Shown here: positions 55,701-64,000 of the stretch, piece by piece
Layout: the number at the start of each line of letters is the position of its first letter
Numbering within the stretch: the stretch's first letter is position 1
Assembly (NCBI RefSeq): GCF_033115175.1
Contig: NC_084830.1
Span: 42,849,409 to 42,913,408 of the forward strand
Direction: 5' to 3'
Length of the DNA: 64,000 nt
DNA from: Lepus europaeus
Taxonomy: Eukaryota > Chordata > Mammalia > Lagomorpha > Leporidae
Made by a program: the position numbers and the translations under genes
The notes under the pieces: generated by a model
Seen by the model: only the letters and a program-made list of their open reading frames with translations
Database searches by the model: none
What the model was told of the DNA's origin: nothing

Positions 55701-57000
55701 TCTTCCTATAGCACTGTATTCAGTGAATTTTTCAAAAATTGGCCAGTATAACAAAATAATCAGCCATATGGAAATAATAGCATTGAGTCATATTGTCAAC
55801 TTTCATGTTAGATTTCCAAAATTGAAATATAATTATGAAGAACAAAATAAACATATGTACTATACAACAGAGTGTGCCATCATATGCTTTTGACACAATG
55901 GAAACAATTACTAATAAAATAAGGTGTTTTATGACTTGGAAGACGGGATTTTGTTTTGGCAGTGGCTTTTTGATTTTGCCAACTTTAAAAGTGGTTACAC
56001 TGGTGGATGAGATCGTTATGGAAAAAATGTATGCAATCTTTATGCTTAGAACATGCACATTTTCAAAGTCTGCTATGTAGTAGTGAGGTTGGATCCACGT
56101 TGTGAGAACTGTGCCTCCTTCGGAGGGAGAGGCAGTAGAACATTTTCTTCACTTAGCTTGTTGCTTTCATTGAGGACATTTACATTCTCAATTTCATTTT
56201 AACCCCAAACACTGCTTCTCTCTTTATTGATTCTGTCTTTAGTTTTATGAAATATGTGTATTTCAAATAAGTCTGTTGGAAATGTACTATGTGGTGGCCT
56301 CACTTGTATTTGTTGATGTTTCATTGGAGTGCTGTACTGTGTATTTCATGTCTTCTGCTCTCCAACCGAGTACAATAGAAGGGTCTTTAAGATTATGTTC
56401 CATTCCATCTTTTTTTTTTTTTTTAAGATTTTTGTTAATTTATTTGAAATACAGAGTTACAGAGAGAGGTAGAGACAGAGAGATGTCTTCCATCCGATGG
56501 TTCACTCCCCAGATGGCCACAACAGCCAGAGCTGTGCTGATCCGAAGCCAGGAGCCAGGAACTTCTTCCAGGTCTCCCACGTGGGTACAGGGGTCCAAGG
56601 ACTTGGGCCATCTTCCACTGCTATCCCAGGCCACAGCAGAGAGCTGGTTTGGAAGAGGAGCAGCTGGGACTAGAACCGGCACCCATATGGGGTGCTGGCG
56701 CTTCTGGCCGGGGCGTTAACCCACTGCGCCGCAGTGCCAGCCCCCATTCCATCTTCTTACTGCTTCCTTCCAGAGGTGCTAGCACTGTTTCTCTTTATAG
56801 TAGGAATTCACTGTTGACGAACTATGAAAAAGGTTTGAAGGTCTCCATGATAGTAAATGGATGGCAGAATTAGGGAATAATATAGGTGTGTTTTTATCAT
56901 TTTAGTATAATCATAATACTGTTTTTTGCTTTTGCAGGAAGATTCTTTGGCAACAGATGATTTCCTTGTGGACTACTTTAATGAATTCCTAAGCCTTCCA
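46709..57000 (+). CDS. RGS22: RGS22, regulator of G-protein signalling 22 (first three coding exons only)
   Basis: Coding segments 46709-46733, 47140-47168 and 56938-57000 join in phase to 39 codons: MPERRLDAEPPDITEEKF, then EDSLATDDFL and on to NEFLSLP. This matches the human RGS22 N-terminus as I remember it, with a few substitutions in exons 1-2 and none noticed in the third. RGS22 is a large testis-enriched RGS protein (over 1200 residues in human) reported to bind G-alpha 12/13/11. Only the extreme N-terminus is here, so no RGS domain is visible. The next exon should begin TFSEAI-like after the GTGAGT donor at 57001. I did not find it before the window ends, so intron 3 is longer than 6.9 kb. 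Confidence 0.93.
47140..47168 (+). CDS. RGS22: RGS22 exon 2
   Basis: A 29-nt microexon between TCGTTTCAG and GTAAGT, encoding EPPDITEEKF across the junction. Both splice sites are strong. Confidence 0.91.
47170..48090. other. RGS22 intron 2 start
   Basis: Unique, with a (CA)n/(CACG)n stretch at about 47864-47908. Confidence 0.45.
48921..49095 (-). repeat. MIR SINE
   Basis: ATTGACTGCTGGCTACATGC, ACCTCACAACTACCCTATTA and GAGAAAGGAAGTTTACAGAGG in MIR order. Confidence 0.7.
49651..49981 (-). mobile_element. C-SINE
   Basis: TCTAGTGTCTCTT / TCTAACGTCTCTT duplications. Ends GGCGTCGACCC. Confidence 0.92.
49985..51009. other. RGS22 intron 2, unique
   Basis: No repeat or coding signal recognised. 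Confidence 0.4.
51010..51332 (-). mobile_element. C-SINE, young, inserted in the poly(T) of the next SINE
   Basis: TCTCATTG at 51002-51009 and 51333-51340. Confidence 0.92.
51341..51656 (-). mobile_element. C-SINE, host of the preceding insertion
   Basis: Poly(T) then AAGATTTTATTAATTTATTTG to CAGTACCAGCCCC. Confidence 0.89.
51660..53350. other. RGS22 intron 2, unrecognised
   Basis: Short (GT)n/(TA)n near 52845-52872. Otherwise nothing named. 52260-52700 has an L1-like feel but no firm match. Confidence 0.35.
53357..53668 (-). mobile_element. C-SINE
   Basis: ATTTAGTTCAT duplication on both sides. Confidence 0.91.
53670..54592. other. RGS22 intron 2, unique
   Basis: Nothing recognised. Confidence 0.4.
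54593..54800 (+). mobile_element. C-SINE fragment, old
   Basis: GCAGGCATTGAGTCTGTTAG start. The 3' half is reduced and ends CAATAAATAAGTAAATAA. Confidence 0.7.
54932..55290 (+). mobile_element. C-SINE with internal 49-bp duplication
   Basis: GGGCTGGCGCTGTGG start, AAATTTATTG flanks. The segment beginning CTGAAC at 55159 recurs at 55208. Confidence 0.93.
55159..55256 (+). repeat. 49-bp tandem duplication
   Basis: Copies 55159-55207 and 55208-55256 both run CTGAAC(C/T)TGCAGATGG on through the CT tract. Confidence 0.9.
55300..56400. other. RGS22 intron 2, unique
   Basis: AT-rich, nothing recognised. Confidence 0.4.
56412..56743 (-). mobile_element. C-SINE 195 bp before RGS22 exon 3
   Basis: CCATTCCATCTT duplication. 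Ends GTGCCAGCCCC. Confidence 0.92.
56938..57000 (+). CDS. RGS22: RGS22 exon 3
   Basis: A 63-nt exon between GCTTTTGCAG and GTGAGT. Its 21 codons begin EDSLATDDF and end FLSLP, conserved with human. Phase 0 at both ends. Confidence 0.94.
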
Positions 57001-57350
57001 GTGAGTATACCATTATGTTCTTTTGAATATGTTATCAAAGTAAACTGTTTTGATCATGAACTATCTTGTGAGACAATATTATCAGTAATATTTTCTTAAA
57101 ATATTAACTAAAGTATTTAGATAAAGTTTTCATCTTTCTCATTTGAGTTTGCATTATTTATAAATTATTCTTATTGAAGAAAGCTGAAACTTTTCTAACC
57201 ATGAAGAAGCATTCTGTATAAAATCTGACACAGGAGTGCAGAGGTGATAAGGACAGTGTATCAAAAAATGTAAATTTCTTGCCTCTAGGCAATTATTGTC
57301 ATTTTCTTGGTGTAGCTATTAAAGTGGAATTTGTATTTAAGGCAACTAGG

Positions 57351-57701
57351 TTTTTTGGGTTGTTTTTTAAGATTTATTTTTTTGAAAGGCAGAATGACAG
57401 AGAAGGAGAGAGAGAAAAAAAAAAAAAAAGAGAGAGCACCAGTCTGTTCGTTCAGGCCCCAAATGGTCACAACAGCCAGAGTTGGACCAGGCCAAAGGCA
57501 GGAGCCAGGAACTCCATCTGGGTCTTCCACGTGGGTGGCAGGGACCCTTGTACTTGAGCCATCTTCTGCTGCTTTCCCAGGTGCATTAGTAGGAAGCTGG
57601 ATTGGAAGTGAAGTACCCAGGACTCCTACCCAGTCTCCCTTAAAGATTGGATGCAGGCATCCAAGTGGCAGCCTAACCCATTGCATCACAGCAGCTGCTC
57701 C
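57351..57701 (-). mobile_element. C-SINE
   Basis: AAGGCAACTAGG / AAGGCAACTGGA at the edges. Confidence 0.88.
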
Positions 57702-57704
57702 AAG

Positions 57705-58430
57705 GCAACTGGAGTTTTCTATCAGTAGTAAAGGAAACTCATTATGCTGTTGTCATATAGATGGGCACCAGTCTTAGCAGTGACAAAGTATTCAGGGGTT
57801 TAGGAAAAATGAAATGAGGGGTCATAAAAATTCTTATATTGTTGTGTGAGAGTGAAGTTAATCAGCAATGGCAGTTAAAAGAAAGTTAGGTAAGACAAGG
57901 TTTTTATTATGTACTATGTACGAAAGCTTTTTCATTAAAATTTTTACCAGGGAAAATGTAAAATATAAAGAAGTCACAAGTGATTTTAAAGGAAGTGAAA
58001 TCTTTTACAACCTAACCACACTGACAATGTCTTCTGACAGGAAAATACCCTTCAGTGCTTCTTGCCAATTGAGATTTTGTATGTATGTATGTATCTATGT
58101 ATGCATGCGTGTATTTTGTGTGTAACTTTTCCCGCCTCAAAAGAATTGTGTGCTCTCTTCTCTCCTTGGCATAACTGGGTCTCCGGAACCAGTATAAGAG
58201 TTGGAACAGGCCTGTGCAAGGATACTCAGGGAGTTCTTATTTGATCTCTTAACTTTCATTGTCCAGTTGTATATTATAAAGAACCCAGCATGGATCACAT
58301 AGTTGCCAGAATTTTATTTTTCCAGATTGTGTGGTCTTGCCTCAGGGCTATGCAGTCTCCATTTTCCTTCCACGTAAAGTACATTTTTGTAAAAGTTCAA
58401 AAAGAAAACTCTCTAAAGAGGTCTAATTGC
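57705..58430. other. RGS22 intron 3, unique
   Basis: (GTAT)n at about 58079-58108. Otherwise nothing. Confidence 0.4.
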
Positions 58431-58431
58431 A

Positions 58432-58737
58432 GGGACAGCGCCATGGTGCATTAGGTTAATCCTCCACCTGCGGCTCCGGCATCCCATATGGGCACCAGTT
58501 CTAGTCCCGGCTGCTCCTCTTCCAGTCCAGCTTTCTGCTATGGCCTGGGAAAGCAGTGGAAGATGGCCCAAGTGCTTGGACCCTGCACCTGCATGGGAGA
58601 CCCGGAAGAAGCTCCTGGCTCCTGGCTTTGGTTCGGCACAGTTTTGGAAGGAACCAACGGAAGGAAGACCTTTCTCTCTATCTCTCTCTCTCGCTGTCTA
58701 ACTCTGCCTGTCAAATAAAGTTTTAAAAATTTTTTAA
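58432..58737 (+). mobile_element. C-SINE, left arm of an inverted pair
   Basis: GGGACAGCGCCATGGTGC start. Tail near 58737. Confidence 0.89.
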
Positions 58738-58771
58738 AAAAATTTAAATGTTAAGAAACTGCAGTTAGACT

Positions 58772-59104
58772 TCTTTTTTTTTAAAGATTTTATTTATTCA
58801 TTTGAGAGGCAGAGTTACAGACAGTGAGAGGAAGAGACAGAAAGGTCTTCCTTCCATTGGTTCACCCCCCAAATGGTTGCTACAGCCGGAGCTGTGCCGA
58901 TCTGAAGCCAGGAGCTAGGTGCTTCTTCCTGGTCTCCCACGCAGGTGCAGGTACCCCAAGCACTTGGGCCATCCTCCACTGCCTTCCCAGGCCACAGCAG
59001 AGAGCTGGACTGGAAGAGGAGAAACCAGGACTAGAACCTGGCACCCATAAGGGATGCCGACACCACAGGCAGAGGATTAACCAAGTGAGCCATGGCATCG
59101 GCCC
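58772..59104 (-). mobile_element. C-SINE, right arm of an inverted pair
   Basis: TTTTTAAAGATTTTATTTATT to ATGGCATCGGCCC. Only about 35 bp from the preceding SINE. Confidence 0.9.
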
Positions 59105-59885
59105 AACATTTAAATTTTAAAGCTCAAGATTTATGATTACCTTGACCTTTACTTGCTCTGGAAAATAAGTTCTTCTGCCTAACTTTCTTTTATTTTTAAA
59201 AAATCTCCTTTAAATTAGAGAAGTAACAATAATAATCATAAAGACAATTTACCCAAAATGTGAGAAAAATTCAGCTATAATCCTGTCATCCAGTCAAAAT
59301 GGATTACCATCTTCGTATGTTTTCTTTTAGGCTTTGCATGAAAGTGCAGGGTGTGATTTCTGTGGAGTTCTCTGTAGTCATGTCCACTCAGCGGACACCT
59401 GCAGTCCGACTCCATCATGTGTCCCAGGCAGCCCACTTGGGCCACCTCTTCTGTGTTTTCTGTCTCTCCACAAATCTTCCTGTGCATACCCCTTTTTTTT
59501 AAAAGGTCCCTTTTCATGTGTATTTAGTGCCCACAGTCTGCCTTTTAATTCCCCATTCTTCACACCCCAAAGTGAAAGAAGGAAAAATGTTGTCACAGGT
59601 TTTCAAAAGGAATTTGGGGGCAGAGAGGAGAAGGAATGATGGATTATCAAACCAAGTGCCTGGCAAGACTCTCAAACAGATTACTAATATTTGCTTTATG
59701 AGCACTTAGCTGAGACTTAGAAGCCAGCCTGAGTTTACGGAGAACAAGTGTGCCAAACTAATCTCACTTTTGGGGGATAGTTGTGGACTGGTATCTTAGG
59801 GAACTGTAAATTTAGTGTATTATGCTTTCAGCAAAGTAGTATAAGAATAAATTATAAAAAAGTATCATAAAATAATACATTGAAT
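59105..59885. other. RGS22 intron 3, unique
   Basis: Overlapping short frames on both strands between 59275 and 59709 show no family resemblance. Confidence 0.4.
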
Positions 59886-60800
59886 CATGTTACTTCCTCT
59901 TCTGCTCCAAGCCCTGTTTAGTAGCTCCTCATTAAACTAAGAATAAAATCCAAGATACAATATGATCTGCCTCTTGCCATCTCCTTTTTTTTTTTTTTTT
60001 TGACAAGCAGAGTTAGAAAGTGAGAGAGAGACAGAGAGAAAGGTCTTCCTTCCGTTGGTTCACCCCCTAAATGGCCGCAACGGCTGGCACGCTGCGCTGA
60101 TCCGAAGCCAGGAGCCAGGTGCTTCGTCCTGGTCTCCCATGGGGTGCAGGGCCCAAGCACTTGGGCCATCCTCCACTGCCCTCCTGGGCCACAGTAGAGA
60201 GCTGGCCTGGAAGAGGAGCAACCGGGACAGAATCCGGCACCCTGACCGGGACTAGAACCCAGGGTCCCGTCGCCGCGGCTCACTTGGCTAATCTTTGCCT
60301 CAGTCTTGATTCCCTACCCCTCTCCTCTTGTTTATTTGTCCAACTTAAGGCTAACCTGCCTGCTTCATGTTTCTCAGACATGAATGTGCCAAGTGTCCTC
60401 CTGGACTGTCAGCCTGGAACACTCTTGCCTGAGAGATCCCTTTCTTCCTGACTTTAATTGCTTCTGTTCAGAAAGCCCTCCTTTACCAACCCCATCTAAA
60501 ATAATATCTCCAACACATGCTCTGCTTACATAATTTTATTTGTCTCTAAAGCCCTTGTTATTATCTGTGAAATTAATTTTCAGCTATTTAAACTGATCTC
60601 TGCAACCAGTGGGAGTTGACTCCTAATGGCCTACAGATTGAACTCCAAATTCCTTAGCATGGAACTCAAGATCCTTTGCAATTTGACCTTGACTTCACCA
60701 TTCTAGCTTCATGCTACTTGCACCTCCCCACACACCCTTCTGTCTGCCCCAATCCGCCAGCCCATCTTGCCCACAATTCCTATTCTTGTGCTTGGGTCTC
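59886..60800. repeat. L2-like 3' region, interrupted by a SINE
   Basis: Text resembling ancient L2 3' ends on both sides of the SINE (GCCTGGAACACTCTTGCCTGAG; AACTCCAAATTCCTTAGC). Assigned from memory. Confidence 0.4.
59987..60292 (-). mobile_element. C-SINE, young
   Basis: Poly(T) then TTGACAAGCAGAGTTAG. Ends GTCGCCGCGGCTCAC-like head. Confidence 0.88.
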
Positions 60801-60834
60801 ACCATGTCATGGTTAGTCACAGGAATGATGGGCT

Positions 60835-60995
60835 CCTATGTTTGAGTCCAGCCTCTCCACTCATTACCCTAAGAGCTTAGAATCGTTGCTTGCTTACTTA
60901 ATTCCTCAGTTTATTTCTCTGTGAAGACGATGCAACTATCTTACAAGATTGCTATGAAGTGAGGTGATGTGTGTTAAGTGCCTGCTGTGGCATTG
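60835..60995 (+). repeat. MIR SINE
   Basis: GAGTCCAGCCTCTCCACTCA then TTCCTCAGTTTATTTCTCTG in MIR order. Confidence 0.55.
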
Positions 60996-61187
60996 GTACA
61001 CCTCTTTCATTTCCCTTCACTAATTAGACCATTTCCTCTTGTGTTTCTGAAACATAACTGGCAATCACCAATCGGATTGGTGGAGTATTATCTAGACAAT
61101 AATCTGTGCCGCACAAATCTGTCATCAACTTTTGCCTCTTAAAAACTTTTTTTTTTTTTTATCAGAGTCTTGCACGGAAACTTACAA

Positions 61188-61300
61188 AAGAACCAATGCT
61201 TTTCCAGTTTAAGGTCACTCAGCTAGTAAGTGACAGGGTCCACCCAGGGCCACATGGCTCAAAAGCTTTTGATTGTCCCACTCCGTATTCTAGTGGCAGA
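61188..61300 (-). repeat. MIR fragment
   Basis: AAGGTCACTCAGCTAGTAAG is a hallmark MIR segment. Confidence 0.6.
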
Positions 61301-61944
61301 AGAATAAACTGTTCATTGGATAACACATTCTGGTCTCATTTTGATCCTGACATATAGTATGAAATGGACTACAACAAAGTTAATGTATTTTTAGGATACA
61401 TTAATAGAATAGTCAAGATCAAGAAAAATATTCATCTGAAGGTACTCAGTGAGTGTTTTCCTGAATAGGGTTGAGTTGTCAGACCACATTTGGAATATTG
61501 TGTTCCTTTTCGGTGCCATATGTTGAGAGTTGTTCTGCCAAACCAGACTTAGGAAGACTCAGCCAATGCACACTCATGTCAGATGAGGAAGGGTTGAAAG
61601 AAGTGTGGGTGTTTAACCTGGCTTCGGGAGAGATGGTAGGGGCGGAATGGTGCAGTCCTTTTCAAATATTTGAAGATCTGATTCAGTAAGAGGGGTTAAT
61701 GTATTCTGTGGAACTGGAGGACAGAACCAGGGCCAGTTTTATGAGGGAAACTGATCTTCATTCACTATAAGGAAGAATTGTAAAGTTTGTTTTCTAACAG
61801 TAAGATAGGCTGGCTTGTGAAGGACTAAACTCCATGTGATTCAAGGTATACAGGCAGAGGTTAGAAAATCATCTTGCAAGAATGTTACATTGGTATAGGC
61901 AATATATATACATATATGTGTGTGTGTGCACATGCATACCTATA

Positions 61945-62130
61945 AGAGTATTTTAAAATGTTTTGAGGAAAATGGAATTAAAAAATAAATTTATTTTGAT
62001 GCAAAAAATTTGAAATCCTTGGCAACTTTTTAATAGTACATATTTCTATGAATTTTTTTTTAAGAGTCCTGATGTGCATGGATTATCTTTTACTTCCAGT
62101 TTCCACAAACCTTTTTGAAGTACACTTGTG
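61945..62130. mobile_element. Mariner-like inverted-repeat element, third copy
   Basis: GGAAAATGGAATTAAAAAATA left arm and CACAAACCTTTTTGAAGTAC right arm, with TTTATTTTGATGCAAAAAAT inside. Confidence 0.55.
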
Positions 62131-62144
62131 TGTATGTGTGTATA

Positions 62145-62222
62145 TGAGGGTACTTCAAAATGGCTGTGGAAACCAAAATGAAAAGATAAGTTTATTTTGG
62201 TGCAAAAAGTTTTGAATTCCAA
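62145..62222. mobile_element. Mariner-like inverted-repeat element, fourth (partial) copy
   Basis: TATGAGGGTACTTCAAAATGG, identical start to the 31807 copy. Only the left arm is present. Confidence 0.55.
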
Positions 62223-62224
62223 GC

Positions 62225-64000
62225 ATACGCCTATATGGTGGGAGCTGGGACTTTCCCGACCAAAGAAAATTTGATGAATTCCTCTTAGTATCTCTCACAA
62301 GCTACATTATAAATTTCCTGTGGGCAGTGATTGTTTTTATTTTTACATCATCCAGGTAAGATCCTTGAAATAAACAAATGAACCTAATTTTCCCCCCCTT
62401 CTCTCCCACCTGTACCCCTTCACTCCCACCACAGTAATCTAAGCCTGAAAGTGTAGCTATGGCTGTCGGGTCATCTAGATGTCTGAGACTTTGTACATCT
62501 GTAGTGACAATGCCCAAAGTCCCACAGTTGCATTGTGGCAGAAATGGGCCCAGGAATCAGTCTTTCTGACTGCTACCCTGTTCCTTTCCATTACACCATT
62601 ACATCCTTGGGACTCATTGTGAGATCCAGAAATTGGTGGTTGGTAGCCTGCCTCCATGTTATTTTTTGATGAGGGGAATCCAGGACAGTTGCCGCTATTA
62701 TAAATGATTACGGCACTTTCCAAATCCTAGCTTTCATAACTTCATTCTGTTTGTTCTTGGGCCAAGTTCACATTCAGATATTGTTTTCATTTGGTGTCTG
62801 TGAGGTTTTTTTTTTTCTGTTTTGTTTTTTTGTTTTGTTTGCTGTCAACTCTTTATGGACAAGTGTTTGCTTATTAAATTTTCTTCTGTGCTATAGTGTG
62901 AAAACATTTCTCCCCCTTTGGTTTTGTTTTGTGTGTTTCATGCTCACTGACTGTTGTGGGATTGAGTAGAGGAGCCCACATAGATTTAGGTTGGTGCTCT
63001 GTGGGTGGTTTCAAATGTTTGTGACATTTATGGTTTGCAGAAGCTGAAGGGGTGGCCTGTTCCATACCCTCCTTGCAGGGATAGGTATGTCATGTGTTCG
63101 CCAGACCATGCTTAGCTATGTGCTTTTGGAATTTTACCATAACTTCTTTTTTTGGACTGATTCTCCACACTTTTTAAAATCTGTAAACTATTATAATTTC
63201 TTTCAGCTTCATGAAGGAGTTATATTCTAGGTGGATTTAGGGGGGAGATTAGGGAAAGAATATAGATTTGGGGAGCGAGTGGAGAAAGGGGGGATAAAGA
63301 GGTTTGGTATTCCCTTCTCAGAATTTAAATACTCAGAGGTTGATTTTTAGAGGAGTTGCTGGAGCTGTATAAACAGGGTAGATCGCTGGGTGTTTTGGTA
63401 ACCTTGTAGCTCAAATACAGAGCTAATGTAACCTAATGTAACTCATTTAATTAAAGATATTTTCTATACATTTTATGTGACACATAATTCCTTCCATCCC
63501 ATTGGTGAATGTATAGTAAACAGCTTATGATTAAACAACTAAAATGACAATAAAACTTACATTAAAAGTTGTTACTGGTAACTGACTTATTACATTTAAG
63601 TAGTCAGATGTTTTTTATTCACTGACTAGGATGCATGTTTAAAATATAGCTTTGGAGCTCAATTAGTTGAGACAGAGTTGGAGCGGAGATGAACATGTAT
63701 TAAATTAACCTAGTCATTAGTTTTTAATTTAAATACTGTTCAGCTAAATAATTTGGCACCCGGGACATTTCAGTGGTGTTGGGCTGGCAGTTTAAGCACA
63801 TTGCTAATTATTCACAGGTTTTTTTTTTTCCTTCTCTTTTCAAAGAATTGTGGAACCAGCAATTTATTGTGGTAAAAATATTTTCATGCACTTGATTTTT
63901 CTGCGAAAATATTTTTCGCACATGGATGACTGGTACTACAAAGTTAGCTTTCACCACCTTCAGGTCAATTCATTTTAGAACATTTGGAAAATGATACCCT
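62225..64000. other. RGS22 intron 3, unique to window end
   Basis: No exon matching the next RGS22 segment, and no SINE. Poly(T) runs only. Confidence 0.4.

Overview
This is lagomorph DNA, most likely rabbit (Oryctolagus) or hare. About 58 copies of the lagomorph C-SINE are scattered on both strands and fill roughly a quarter or more of the window. One LINE-1 3' end also has the rabbit-type 3' UTR. The window holds one complete small gene, one complete multi-exon gene and the first exons of a third. The order and orientations match human 8q22.2 turned around (POLR2K, FBXO43, RGS22). Everything was read by eye from the sequence, and family comparisons rest on remembered protein and repeat consensus sequences.

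Region by region: (1) 2.5-4.8 kb, minus strand: POLR2K, the 58-residue zinc subunit shared by RNA polymerases, in three coding segments plus an upstream noncoding exon and an ETS-rich promoter. (2) 5-11 kb: intergenic and SINE-rich. (3) 11.0-11.9 kb: the FBXO43 CpG-island promoter, with a three-copy GC-box repeat and a CDE/CHR-like cell-cycle element. (4) 11.5-35.8 kb, plus strand: FBXO43 (EMI2/ERP1), the meiotic APC/C inhibitor. The large coding exon is at 22.8 kb and three more are at 29.2, 35.0 and 35.3 kb, giving a 673-residue protein with F-box-like region, IBR-type zinc-binding region and C-terminal RL tail. Its first intron contains a dense pile of SINEs and a 4-kb fossil retroviral copy. 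(5) 35.8-46.3 kb: intergenic, with nested LINE-1, LTR, DNA-transposon and SINE layers. (6) 46.3 kb to the end, plus strand: RGS22, with its CpG-island promoter and first three coding exons. The remainder of that gene lies outside the window.

The three genes do not form an operon or pathway. POLR2K is a housekeeping polymerase subunit. FBXO43 holds oocytes at metaphase II and acts in male meiosis. RGS22 is a testis-enriched RGS protein.

I found no wholly new biological system. The strongest observations are: a fossil retroviral copy with R-U5...U3-R-poly(A) layout and LINE-1 insertion hallmarks inside an older SINE; a 99-nt FBXO43 intron that is open and in frame just before the zinc-binding region; loss of the first DSG degron motif in FBXO43 while the second is kept; a CDE/CHR pair with canonical spacing in the FBXO43 promoter; and an RFX X-box-like site in the RGS22 promoter.
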